A stretch of DNA of 32,445 nt from Peptococcaceae bacterium (GTDB taxonomy: Bacteria; Bacillota; Peptococcia; Peptococcales; Peptococcaceae). A program made the position numbers and the translations under genes. The DNA is taken from NCBI GenBank assembly GCA_900759105.1, contig CAAETY010000129.1, forward strand, positions 1 to 32,445, written 5' to 3'. A model generated the notes under the pieces. That model was not told the DNA's origin. It saw only the letters and a list, made by a program, of their open reading frames with translations, and ran no database searches. Positions 1 through 8,035 of the stretch are shown here, piece by piece. The stretch's first letter is position 1. Each line of letters starts with the position of its first letter.

Positions 1-81
1 CATCCCGAACACAGAAGTTAAGTCCTTCAGCGCCGAAAATACTTGCTATTCTTTTGCTGGAAAGATAGGTCATTGCCGGGA
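1..81 (+). rRNA. rrf: 5S ribosomal RNA, 3' part (truncated by the window edge)
   Basis: The sequence begins inside the conserved 5S core CATCCCGAACACAGAAGTTA and continues through the CAGCGCCGA and TACTTG elements to the closing segment TAGGTCATTGCCGGG. The 5' roughly 35 bases lie outside the window. A strong terminator follows within ten bases, so this is the end of an rRNA operon. The exact 3' end is estimated because the pairing 5' strand is not visible. Confidence 0.88.
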
Positions 82-88
82 TAAACGA

Positions 89-119
89 AGCGTTCCGAAT
101 AATCGGAACGCTTTTTTTA
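89..119 (+). terminator. Terminator of the rRNA operon
   Basis: Perfect 10-bp stem AGCGTTCCGA (89-98) with TCGGAACGCT (103-112), 4-nt loop, followed by a run of seven T. It lies immediately after the 5S rRNA and is a textbook intrinsic terminator. Confidence 0.92.
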
Positions 120-880
120 TTGTGATGAGAGTTAAAGCATGTTAGCTAATGAATAAATGCCATTAATATATGATGATTATGAAACAGATAAAACTGTACG
201 AGAAAACATGAATAAACCCAACAATCAATAATGAAAGTAATCCCAGTGACATAAAAGTAAGTAGAAGAGAACATGCGGCGAATTAAATATTATTGCAGGA
301 TCTTTACAAAGATAAAAAACTGGCTGATGAAATACAATACGATGTGTTTACAATGAATAACAGATGAAACAATTGGATGTATATCTATCTATAATGACGA
401 AAGAAACGACTAAAAGAGCGTGAATTAGTTGCAACCATAAATAGACAAAAAAGTCAATAGCAAAATAAAGTGAAATAAAGAATAAAATAGAATTGCTTAA
501 ATTGAGAAGTCAAGAAAAATTAGAAAAAATAGGATTTATAGAGAAAAAACGAACATGTAACCGCTGAAAAAGTACTAATAAGAGACAAAATATGAACGAT
601 TTAGTAAAAACAAATAATTAAAAACATATAAAAAGTCCGCGATGAAAGGACAAAAATAAGGGCGTTTGATTAACTGCAACAGAAAATGGGTTGCAAACAT
701 CAATTGCAATAAATAAAAAAGAAATATTGTGAATAATCGAAAAGAATAAAAAAAACCCTTTAAATAGCGATGTTAGAATTAAACCTATAAGCGTCAATGA
801 AAAATACTTGACATAAACAGAATAAATTACAACTATAAATGTGTTCGCGAGAAATGGACGGTGCGTTTTGCGTTTATGAT
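120..880. other. Long A-rich gene-free stretch
   Basis: About 760 bases hold no convincing gene. The plus strand is rich in A and poor in C, and stops are frequent in every frame. A few short plus-strand stretches look faintly protein-like, for example LQDLYKDKKLADEIQYDVF near 293-349 and LKLRSQEKLEKIGFIEKK near 497-550, each ending in stops or shifting frame. This would fit an old decayed coding region, but I cannot name the ancestor. A consensus -35 TTGACA occurs at 808-813 without a well-placed -10. Confidence 0.5.
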
Positions 881-885
881 TACTA

Positions 886-914
886 TTGTAAATATGAAAA
901 AGGCATGATATATT
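886..914 (+). promoter_or_regulatory. Candidate upstream promoter for the xsc cluster
   Basis: TTGTAA (886-891), a 17-base spacer and TATATT (909-914), with a TGA extended -10 element directly before it. It points at xsc and would give a leader of about 135 nt. It was identified by pattern only. Confidence 0.45.
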
Positions 915-999
915 AGTAATGGAAAGAGGAACGGAACAACTTTAAAACAAGTTGGAAAGTGACAATTTCTACTAAAAGTTTTTTTATATTTTATTGTTG

Positions 1000-1027
1000 T
1001 ATAATGATCTCATAGATAGATATGAGA
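1000..1027 (+). promoter_or_regulatory. xsc proximal -10 box and inverted repeat (candidate operator)
   Basis: A perfect TATAAT (1000-1005) sits 50 bases before xsc; no good -35 is visible. Overlapping the expected transcription start is a perfect 7-bp dyad TCTCATA (1008-1014), 6-nt spacer, TATGAGA (1021-1027). A dyad at +1 is the usual place for a repressor operator, which would suit a substrate-induced catabolic cluster. It could instead be a 5' UTR hairpin. Confidence 0.45.
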
Positions 1028-1054
1028 CGTTTAAATTTTAAGGAGGCAATATAA

Positions 1055-2812
1055 ATGGCAGAAAAACAAAAAATGACACCAAGTGAAGCTATCGTTGAAC
1101 AGCTCAGAATGGAAGGCGTTGAATACTGCGCAGGTATCGTAGGTTCCGCATTCATGGATATGCTTGACTTATTCCCAGCAGCAGGTATCCGTTTCATCGC
1201 ATGCCGCGACGAACACACCGCTGGTCACATGATGGACGCTTACAACCGTGTAACCGGTAAAGTTGGTGTCTGCACCGGTCAAAATGGCCCTGGTGTTACC
1301 AACCTCGTAACTTCTATCGCTACCGCTTATCAAGCACACAGCCCAGTGCTCGTAATCGGTCCTTCCGCTGGTTCTACCTCCGTTGGTTGGGACGGCTTCC
1401 AAGAAGTAGACCAAGTGCCTATCTTTAAGCCAATCACCAAGAAGTCTTTCCAAGTTCCACATCCAAGCCGTGCAGCTGACTGCGTACGTACCGCTTTCCG
1501 TACCATGTATGCAGAACGTGGTCCTGTTTATCTCGACGTTCCACGTGACTACTTCTACGGCGAAGTTAACGACTTCATCCTTCCTCCAGAAGAATATCGT
1601 TCTACTTCCGGCTTGATTCCAGATGCTGATTCTATGGCTAAGGCTGCAGAAGTTATCGCTAACGCTAAGCGCCCAGTAATCATCAACGGCCGTGGCGTTG
1701 TTGACTCCGATGCTGTAGACGTAGTTGCTGAAATCGCTGAATACCTCAGCTGCCCAGTTGCTACTTCTTACCTCCACAATGACGCATTCCGTTACAGCGA
1801 TCCACACTGGGTAGGGCCTATCGGCTACATGGGTTCCAAGGCTGCTATGTACAGCATCAAGGAAGCTGACGTAATCATTGCTATTGGTTGCCGTCTCTCC
1901 TACTTCGGTACCCTCCCACAATACGATATTAAGTACTTCCTCCAAGATGGTTCCCAAAAGATCGTTCAAGTTGACGTTAACGCTAACCAAATCGCTCGTA
2001 CCCATCCAGTTGAAGTTGGTATCGTAGGTGACGCTCGTGTTACCGCTGAAGGCCTCCTCGCTCTCTTAAAGGCTAAGGGTGATCGTCCAGTTGACGAAGC
2101 TCGTATGGCTGACATCAAAGCTAAGAGAGATGCTTGGGAAGCTGAAATCGAAGAACTCGCTATGGAAGAACCAGAAGCTGGTACCATCCATCCACGTCGT
2201 CTTCTCTTCGAAATGTGCAAAGTTAAGCCTGAAGATTGCATCGTAACCACCGACATCGGTAACGTTTCTTCTACTGCTAACAGCTACTTGAAGTTTAATG
2301 CTCCACGTCTCCACGTTGCTTGCTTGACCAATGGTAACACCGGTTTCGCTCTCCAAGCTGCTCTTGGTGCTAAACTCGGTTGCCCAGATCATCACGTAAT
2401 GTCCCTCGCTGGTGACGGTGCTTGGGGTATGTCCTTCTACGAAATCATGACCGCTGTACAAGAAAACCTTCCTGTACTCGCAGTTGTATTCCGTAACAAC
2501 GCATGGTGCGCTGAAAAGAAAAACCAAGTTGACTTCTACAACAATCGTTTCGTTGGTTGCGAAATCCAAGCTCCATCTTGGGCAGAAGTTGCTCGCGTAA
2601 TGGGCGCTGAAGGCTTCTATGTAGATAAGGTTGAAGATATCCAACCTACCTTCGAAAAGGCTTTCGAAATCTCCATGACCAAGCCAGTTGTTGTTGAAGC
2701 TCGCGTAGACGGCACCAAGCTTGCTCCTCCATTCCGTAAAGATGCTCTTGCACTTCCTACCCGTTTCTTGCCAAGATACGAACACCTCGATGCAAAGCAT
2801 TTCGCTAAGTAA
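1055..2812 (+). CDS. xsc: Sulfoacetaldehyde acetyltransferase (Xsc)
   Basis: This thiamine-diphosphate (TPP) enzyme cleaves sulfoacetaldehyde with phosphate to acetyl phosphate plus sulfite, the C-S bond-breaking step of taurine degradation in the cytoplasm. The 585 residues match the family length. Visible features are the N-terminal TPP-activating glutamate E53 in RDEHTAGHM, the QNGPGVT loop near residue 76, and the C-terminal TPP/Mg motif GDGAWG (about 453) ending in NN. Directly after it lies AEKKNQVDFYNNRFVG, a block I associate with Xsc rather than acetolactate synthase. The start is ATG after AAGGAGG. The codon set is very narrow (GCT, GTT, CTC, CCA, ACC, AAC, TTC), pointing to high expression. 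tpa downstream supports the assignment. The main alternative is another acetolactate-synthase-family enzyme, which I consider unlikely. Confidence 0.93.
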   Translation: MAEKQKMTPSEAIVEQLRMEGVEYCAGIVGSAFMDMLDLFPAAGIRFIACRDEHTAGHMMDAYNRVTGKVGVCTGQNGPGVTNLVTSIATAYQAHSPVLVIGPSAGSTSVGWDGFQEVDQVPIFKPITKKSFQVPHPSRAADCVRTAFRTMYAERGPVYLDVPRDYFYGEVNDFILPPEEYRSTSGLIPDADSMAKAAEVIANAKRPVIINGRGVVDSDAVDVVAEIAEYLSCPVATSYLHNDAFRYSDPHWVGPIGYMGSKAAMYSIKEADVIIAIGCRLSYFGTLPQYDIKYFLQDGSQKIVQVDVNANQIARTHPVEVGIVGDARVTAEGLLALLKAKGDRPVDEARMADIKAKRDAWEAEIEELAMEEPEAGTIHPRRLLFEMCKVKPEDCIVTTDIGNVSSTANSYLKFNAPRLHVACLTNGNTGFALQAALGAKLGCPDHHVMSLAGDGAWGMSFYEIMTAVQENLPVLAVVFRNNAWCAEKKNQVDFYNNRFVGCEIQAPSWAEVARVMGAEGFYVDKVEDIQPTFEKAFEISMTKPVVVEARVDGTKLAPPFRKDALALPTRFLPRYEHLDAKHFAK

Positions 2813-2886
2813 TTGAGTTTTTACTTAAATACTTCGGAATAAAATAGAATTTTATTAGCGTCAGGCCTATAGGGTGACGTCTTAAG

Positions 2887-2930
2887 ACCACCATATTTAC
2901 AAGGCGTGAATATGGTGGTTATTTATTTTC
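2887..2930 (+). terminator. Hairpin between xsc and the next gene
   Basis: Perfect 11-bp stem ACCACCATATT (2887-2897) with AATATGGTGGT (2909-2919) and an 11-nt loop, followed by the T-rich TATTTATTTTC. It ends about 18 bases before the start of the next gene, so it may be a partial terminator that lowers expression of the downstream genes, or an RNA-stabilising 3' hairpin for xsc. Confidence 0.7.
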
Positions 2931-2947
2931 TAAATGGAGGCGATCCC

Positions 2948-3493
2948 TTGAAGACTGTACGAAAAAAAGAAAGCGTAACTCGCAGTCATAATACAAGTAT
3001 TCCTGTACCATTTTCTCCGATTCCTACTTTATATAAAAATGCTGATAAAGCTTCTTTGGTTTGGAATGTGCTTGGAGATAGCTCTTTAGTTGAGGCTTTA
3101 GGGGATGGTTGGGAAGAAGTTCCTCCAAAAATGTCTGATGAAAGCGAAAAATATAATATTAGATATTCTATTGTTGGCGGTCCAGACAACCACTGCTTTG
3201 AAGTGTGGGTGGAAGGGGCAGAAGCAGGCAATCATGATATAGAATGGATTTATGTTCGTTCTGTAACCGGAGGTCAGCTTAAATTTGTTCGTCCTGAAAA
3301 GGACGCTCATGTACTGTGTGCAATGGCTGAAGATGACGCATATATGTTTTGTACAAATGATCCATGCATTCTTTGTGCTTTTGGCTGTAAAATCGGGTTT
3401 GAGTTTTATGCTTATTCTCGTAGCGAAGGTTTAATAAAAAATGCTGTGCAGGTTGTTTATTCAAAACAAAATCCACATAATAATCCACTTTGA
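2948..3493 (+). CDS. Unrecognised 181-residue Cys-rich protein between xsc and tpa
   Basis: I do not recognise this family. The TTG start at 2948 is chosen because TGGAGG lies seven bases upstream; an in-frame ATG at 2906 falls inside the preceding hairpin. The protein looks soluble, with a basic N-terminus, a Pro-rich stretch (IPVPFSPIPTLY) and a beta-rich middle. It has a C-terminal cysteine cluster of pattern C-x10-C-x4-C-x2-C-x3-C (ending CILCAFGC), which could bind a metal or an Fe-S cluster. Its codon use is ordinary and AT-rich, unlike xsc and tpa on either side, so it is probably made at much lower levels or arrived separately. Its position suggests a role tied to taurine or sulfite, but the sequence does not show which. 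Confidence 0.72.
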   Translation: MKTVRKKESVTRSHNTSIPVPFSPIPTLYKNADKASLVWNVLGDSSLVEALGDGWEEVPPKMSDESEKYNIRYSIVGGPDNHCFEVWVEGAEAGNHDIEWIYVRSVTGGQLKFVRPEKDAHVLCAMAEDDAYMFCTNDPCILCAFGCKIGFEFYAYSRSEGLIKNAVQVVYSKQNPHNNPL

Positions 3494-3510
3494 AAGGAAG
3501 TTTAATTAAC

Positions 3511-4866
3511 ATGGCTTACGTATTGCCTAAATTTACTCGCGAAGAAGTACTCGAAATGGACCACAAGTACAATGTACACTCTTGGTCTGCTCAAAAGAAA
3601 TTAACCAAGATTATCCCTGTTGAAAAATCCGAAGGTATCTACTTCTGGGATTACAACGGCAAGAAATACTATGACATGAGCTCCCAGCTCGTTAACATGA
3701 ACCTTGGTCATGGTAACCGTTACATCATCGATGCTATCAAAGAACAAGCAGAACAACTTTGCTTCATCGCTCCAGGCCAATCCGTTGGTATCCGTGCAGC
3801 TCTCGCTAAGAGAATCGTTGAACATGCTCCAGAAGGCATGAGCCGCGTATTCTTCTGCAACGGTGGTGCTGACTCCAACGAAAACGCTATCAAGATGGCT
3901 CGTATTAGTAGCGGTAAGGGTAAAATTCTCGCTATGTATCGTTCTTACCACGGTGCTACCATCACAGCTGGTAACGTTTCCGGTGACGGTCGTCGTTTCT
4001 CTGCTGAAATCGGTGGTAATGCTCCTGGCGTAGTTCACTTCCATGCTCCTTTCTCTTATCGTGAAGAAATCGCTTTCGAAAGCGAAGCAGCTGAAACCGC
4101 ATATCATCTTACCATGCTCGAAAAGACCATCATTGCTGAAGGTCACGACAAAATCGCTGCTATTATTCTCGAAACAGTTGTTGGTGCTAATGGCGTAATC
4201 ATGTATCCAGAAGGCTATCTCGCTGGCGTTCGCGCTCTCTGCGATAAATATGGCATCTTCATGATTTGCGACGAAGTTATGGCTGGTTTCGGTCGTACCG
4301 GTAAGTGGTTCGCTATTCAAAACTGGGGCGTATCCCCTGACATGATTACCTTCGCTAAGGGCGTTAACTCCGGTTACGTTCAACTCGGTGGTGTTATCAT
4401 GAACGAAAAGGTAGCTAGCTACTTTGATGATCATGTTCTCGGTTGTGGCTTGACCTACCAAGGTCACCCACTTGCTTGCGCAGCTGGTTATGCTTCCATG
4501 GATTACTTCGAAGATCACAACGTTCTTGACAACGTAAACAAAGTTGGTAAGGTTCTCGGTGAAATCCTCGAAGAAATGAAGGAAAAACACGCTTGCGTTG
4601 GTGATGTTCGTTACATCGGTCTCTTCTCCGCACTTGACCTCGTAAAAGACAAAGCAACCAAGACCCCTATCGACGAATACGGCATGGGTAACCCTAACCA
4701 AGCTAGCGTAATCGCTAAGTGCAAAGAAATGGGCTTCTACACCTATGGCCGTGACAACGTTGTTCAAGTTTGCCCTCCACTCATCATCACTGAAGAAGAA
4801 CTTCGTGAAGCTATGAAGATTCTTGATGAAGTTTTGACCTGGGCTGACGAACAATTCTGCAAGTAA
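3511..4866 (+). CDS. tpa: Taurine:pyruvate aminotransferase (Tpa)
   Basis: A class III PLP-dependent aminotransferase that moves the amino group of taurine to pyruvate, giving sulfoacetaldehyde and L-alanine. The 451 residues fit the family. Family marks are the GGADSNENAIKMAR segment (about 113), the PLP-ring aspartate D254 in CDEVMAGFGRTGKWF, and the Schiff-base lysine K283 in FAKGVNSGY. The start is ATG at 3511 with AAAGGAAG upstream; an in-frame TTG at 3490 lies before that site. Taurine specificity is inferred mainly from the xsc partner and the overall resemblance to Tpa. By itself the protein could be another omega-amino-acid transaminase. It shares the extreme codon bias of xsc, consistent with a major catabolic route. 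No ald, taurine transporter or sulfite reductase gene is in the window. Confidence 0.9.
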   Translation: MAYVLPKFTREEVLEMDHKYNVHSWSAQKKLTKIIPVEKSEGIYFWDYNGKKYYDMSSQLVNMNLGHGNRYIIDAIKEQAEQLCFIAPGQSVGIRAALAKRIVEHAPEGMSRVFFCNGGADSNENAIKMARISSGKGKILAMYRSYHGATITAGNVSGDGRRFSAEIGGNAPGVVHFHAPFSYREEIAFESEAAETAYHLTMLEKTIIAEGHDKIAAIILETVVGANGVIMYPEGYLAGVRALCDKYGIFMICDEVMAGFGRTGKWFAIQNWGVSPDMITFAKGVNSGYVQLGGVIMNEKVASYFDDHVLGCGLTYQGHPLACAAGYASMDYFEDHNVLDNVNKVGKVLGEILEEMKEKHACVGDVRYIGLFSALDLVKDKATKTPIDEYGMGNPNQASVIAKCKEMGFYTYGRDNVVQVCPPLIITEEELREAMKILDEVLTWADEQFCK

Positions 4867-4889
4867 TATGCATCATATTGTTTAACTTT

Positions 4890-4919
4890 AAAGCGCTCCT
4901 AGTTTAGGAGCGCTTTTTT
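4890..4919 (+). terminator. Terminator of the taurine cluster
   Basis: 12-bp stem AAAGCGCTCCTA (4890-4901) with TAGGAGCGCTTT (4905-4916), a 3-nt loop and a run of T. It lies 24 bases after the tpa stop codon. Confidence 0.92.
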
Positions 4920-4920
4920 G

Positions 4921-5400
4921 TTTTGACGAGTGTTTGTATTAAATGATATTTTTTAATTATTATATATTCTTGGTTTTACAGGTATCAGTTGATTATTGCT
5001 ATACGTTTCAATTGTTTATTCTTACTGAATTATTTGGTTGGTGCTAGGTAAAAAAGTTGATTGTTTAGCGGGATAAACACTGATATTGATATTTAATGTT
5101 AGCAGCTTAATTGTATTAGTAAAAATATTTTTGTAGTACAAACAGTGTATTAAGTATAATAAATGACTATATTGTAAATGTCCCTGTAAAGCGTGATAGT
5201 GTTCTGTGTTACTTATTGGTGATTATCTTGGGTGTTGAGTATTTGTTTAGGTATTATTTTATTATAATAAGTTAATTGAATTGGTGTTTTTTCAGGTTTA
5301 ATGAGAATTATTGTCTGAAACCATATGCATTCTTTGTGTGTATTACGCTATTCTGTATTGTAGTATCTGGATAGATAAATGGTTACTTAATTCTTTACAA
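4921..5400. other. Gene-free T/G-rich stretch
   Basis: About 480 bases between the convergent tpa and thi-operon terminators contain no supportable gene on either strand. The plus strand is rich in T and G and poor in C. I see no hairpin, tRNA or repeat of note here. Confidence 0.5.
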
Positions 5401-5401
5401 T

Positions 5402-5434
5402 AAAAAATGAGACTGTGTGGTGGACAGTCTCATT
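5402..5434 (-). terminator. Terminator of the thi operon
   Basis: Read on the minus strand: AATGAGACTGT, a 7-nt loop and ACAGTCTCATT (plus-strand 5434-5424 and 5416-5406), followed by an uninterrupted T run. It lies six bases past the tenI stop codon. Confidence 0.9.
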
Positions 5435-5439
5435 CTTTA

Positions 5440-6051
5440 TTATTTTGATTGTTCAAGGATGGTTCGAAGACGTGTGGTGAGCGTTTCCGGTGACGGATCT
5501 GTCATGCTGGCACTCATTAAGCAGGCACCTGCAATTTTTGTTGGGAGTAAGAAGGGAAGTGTTTCTAACGTAATGCCGCCAATTGCAAAGACCGGTATCC
5601 GGCATGCTTGAGCAATCTCATCAAGTGCAGCCACGCCTCGTGGTGGGAGGCCTGGTTTGCACGGTGATGTAAATATGTGGCCATAGGTTATGCGGGAAGC
5701 CCCATGCGCTTCTGCAGCTATAGCTTCATCTATATGATGGACAGAAACGCCGATTTCGTCAAAGTCACTTGGCAGTGGTGCTCGCATTGCTTCAGGAAAG
5801 GAGAGCTGAAGCTGACGAATACCAAGTTTTTTGGCGATTTCTGGCGTACCACGTAGAATGAGTGGTACGTGATAGCGTTCAGCAATAGGCACCAGCGGTT
5901 CAGCGAATGTAAGGAGTTCCTCGTTTGTAAGATGTTTTTCGCGAATGATGAGCCCGTCTGGTTGCCCGGAAAGGAGTTTTTCAAAATAATGACGTTTGTC
6001 GCCGATAATACGTTTTTGCTCGGTGACATAGAAAATTTTAATTTTTTTCAT
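5440..6051 (-). CDS. tenI: TenI/ThiE-superfamily protein, probably thiazole tautomerase
   Basis: A 203-residue TIM-barrel protein of the ThiE/TenI superfamily. True ThiE (thiamine phosphate synthase) normally carries an NDR and a GVHLGQ-type motif; neither is visible here. In their place are LILRG and LQLSFPEAM. The segment YGHIFTSPCKPGLPPRG (from residue 123) has His after Gly as in Bacillus TenI (GHVF), where that His takes part in aromatising the ThiG product; ThiE usually has Pro there. I therefore favour TenI, which finishes the thiazole carboxylate phosphate. Pipelines may call this ThiE. It starts 2 bases after the thiH stop with no obvious ribosome-binding site of its own, so translation is probably coupled. 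Confidence 0.72.
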   Translation of the reverse strand: MKKIKIFYVTEQKRIIGDKRHYFEKLLSGQPDGLIIREKHLTNEELLTFAEPLVPIAERYHVPLILRGTPEIAKKLGIRQLQLSFPEAMRAPLPSDFDEIGVSVHHIDEAIAAEAHGASRITYGHIFTSPCKPGLPPRGVAALDEIAQACRIPVFAIGGITLETLPFLLPTKIAGACLMSASMTDPSPETLTTRLRTILEQSK

Positions 6052-6053
6052 TT

Positions 6054-7244
6054 TTAAACGTGAATGAAATCGGTGTAAACCGGTTGCAAATCATTTTCCA
6101 ACAGTGCTTGGTGCACTTGATCAACAGTACGTGGATCGGAAATATCGAATTGTGCGTCGGTTTCGGTTTCGTTTTCGTTAGCTTTGTTATGGCCGCCAAC
6201 ATCAGTATGAACACCGGCGGAAATCTTTGTTGCGCAGATAGCTACAGCGGAATCGCGGAAGCCTTGACGTTCGCGGGTAGAGATGGTCATGCTAATTTGT
6301 GGGTGATAAATACGATGTGCGCACATTACTTGAAGGAGTTGGGTTTCATGAACGGAATCTTTATTGATGTGTTCATCAGCATCACTGTTTTCTTCGTTAA
6401 CAAACGGACGAATACGTGGTACGGAGATTGCGAGGTCCGCTTCAGGGAATTTTTGTTGAGTTAATTCGATGTGTAAGCCTGTTGCAAATGCGTCTTTGCG
6501 GAAGTCTTCTGACAAGCCGAGAAGTGCACCGAAGCCGGCACCACGGAAGCCACCCATGAGTGCACGTTCTTGTGCGTAGAAGCGGTATGGCAAGCTACGT
6601 TTGTTGCCGCGAAGGTGAACTTCAGCATATTTTTCAGGGTTGTAGGTTTCTTGGAATACGGTAACAAAGTCAGCACCACATTCGTGGAGATGTTTGTAGC
6701 CTTCGATATTGGTTGGGTAAATTTCAATACCAACGGTGGTGAAACGTTCCGCAGCGAGCTTAATGGCTTCGCCGATCCATTCAACGCTGCTCATACGTTC
6801 AGATTCACCGGTAAGAATGAGGATATCTTGTAAACCGGTTGCAGCAATGGTATCCAATTCACGAATTAATTCTTCGCGAGAAAGTTGACCACGTTTAATT
6901 TGGTTGCCGCAGTTAAAACCGCAGTATACGCAACCGTTATCACAATAGTTGGCGATATAGAGTGGGGTAAAAAGGGAAACACTATTTCCGAAACGTGCGC
7001 GAGTAAGTGCTTGTGCCTTTTGTGCCATTTGTTCGAGGTAAGGTTCGGCTGCTGGTGAAAGCAATGCCTTGAAGTCTTCCAGGGTGCATTCATCATGTTC
7101 AAGTGCTGCTTCAACGTCAGCAGCGGTGTAGCTGGAAGGATCATAGTCCTTTACAGCATCCAATACAGTATTCAAGGTGGTAGGGTCTAATTGATCCATA
7201 CCATCGCGATAAGTCATTACGTCCCAAGTTTCAGCTTTAATCAT
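6054..7244 (-). CDS. thiH: 2-iminoacetate synthase ThiH (radical SAM)
   Basis: ThiH cleaves tyrosine with S-adenosylmethionine to give dehydroglycine (2-iminoacetate) and p-cresol; the dehydroglycine feeds thiazole formation by ThiG. The radical-SAM motif C-x3-C-x2-C is seen as CDNGCVYC (C101, C105, C108), followed by GFNCGNQIKRGQLS. The start is the ATG at 7244, preceded at nine bases by GGAGG that overlaps the end of thiG; the longer in-frame extension to 7307 runs into thiG and lacks such a site. The length of 396 residues is close to other ThiH proteins. It is third from last in the operon order thiS-F-G-H-tenI, which fits anaerobes that use ThiH instead of the oxygen-dependent ThiO. Confidence 0.95.
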   Translation of the reverse strand: MIKAETWDVMTYRDGMDQLDPTTLNTVLDAVKDYDPSSYTAADVEAALEHDECTLEDFKALLSPAAEPYLEQMAQKAQALTRARFGNSVSLFTPLYIANYCDNGCVYCGFNCGNQIKRGQLSREELIRELDTIAATGLQDILILTGESERMSSVEWIGEAIKLAAERFTTVGIEIYPTNIEGYKHLHECGADFVTVFQETYNPEKYAEVHLRGNKRSLPYRFYAQERALMGGFRGAGFGALLGLSEDFRKDAFATGLHIELTQQKFPEADLAISVPRIRPFVNEENSDADEHINKDSVHETQLLQVMCAHRIYHPQISMTISTRERQGFRDSAVAICATKISAGVHTDVGGHNKANENETETDAQFDISDPRTVDQVHQALLENDLQPVYTDFIHV

Positions 7245-7248
7245 GATT

Positions 7249-8016
7249 TTAGTCCTCCAAGAAACCAGTGAGTGGGGAAGAAGCGCTTGCTTTGTCGGTG
7301 AGTACACGGCCTGGCTTAGAGAGATATGCTAAGCGGCCGCCTTCGATTGCAAGGCGGAATGCACGTGCCATTTTACGAACATCACCTGCAGTTGCAATTG
7401 CAGTGTTACACATAATTGCGTCAGCGCCCATTTCCATCGCTTCTGCAGCTTGACTTGGTTTACCAATCCCAGCATCAACAATGATAGGAAGGTCAATGTT
7501 GGCGATGATTTCAGCAATTTTATCTTTGTGAACTAAGCCACGGTTGGTACCGATTGGAGCAGCGAGTGGCATAACAGCAGCTGCACCGGCATCAACAAGT
7601 GCTTTGGCGGTTTCAAGTTCAGGGAACATATATGGGAGAACTACAAAGCCACGGTCAGCAAGCATTTTGGTAGCACGAACGGTTTCGGCATTGTCAGGGA
7701 GAAGCCAGCGAGAGTCGTTGATAACTTCAACCTTTACCCAGTTGCCACAACCCATTGCGCGAGAAAGTTCAGCGATACGAACAGCTTCTTCGGCATTACG
7801 CGCGCCAGAAGTGTTTGGCAATAGGGTAACACCTTCTGGAATGTAGGAGAGAATGTCTTCAGCACCATCGGGATTTGCACGACGGAGTGCGAGAGTGATG
7901 ATTTCGCCGCCGCCTTCTTCAATAACTGCGGTAATAAGATCTAAAGAGAATTTCCCAGAACCGAGAATTAAGCGAGATTGGAAGTCTTTGCCTCCAAGAT
8001 GAAAAACGTCATTCAT
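7249..8016 (-). CDS. thiG: Thiazole synthase ThiG
   Basis: ThiG joins 1-deoxy-D-xylulose 5-phosphate, dehydroglycine from ThiH and sulfur from ThiS-thiocarboxylate to form the thiazole of thiamine. The 255 residues form the expected TIM barrel. The Schiff-base lysine is probably K95 in NWVKVEVINDSRWLLPD, and phosphate-binding segments PLAAPIGTNRGL and VDAGIGKPSQA are present. The ATG at 8016 is preceded by AAAGGAAG on the minus strand. The last codons (encoding FLED) contain the GGAGG used by thiH, so the two are tightly coupled. Confidence 0.96.
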   Translation of the reverse strand: MNDVFHLGGKDFQSRLILGSGKFSLDLITAVIEEGGGEIITLALRRANPDGAEDILSYIPEGVTLLPNTSGARNAEEAVRIAELSRAMGCGNWVKVEVINDSRWLLPDNAETVRATKMLADRGFVVLPYMFPELETAKALVDAGAAAVMPLAAPIGTNRGLVHKDKIAEIIANIDLPIIVDAGIGKPSQAAEAMEMGADAIMCNTAIATAGDVRKMARAFRLAIEGGRLAYLSKPGRVLTDKASASSPLTGFLED

Positions 8017-8035
8017 GTTTTAATCTTCCTTTCGT

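Noticed and set aside
3601..4854. A 417-codon open frame on the minus strand of tpa (and similar ones opposite xsc at 1169-2005 and 2066-2800, and opposite glpX at 15524-16450)
   Set aside because: These are by-products of the strong codon bias of the real genes. They lack ribosome-binding sites, give compositionally odd proteins and match no family.
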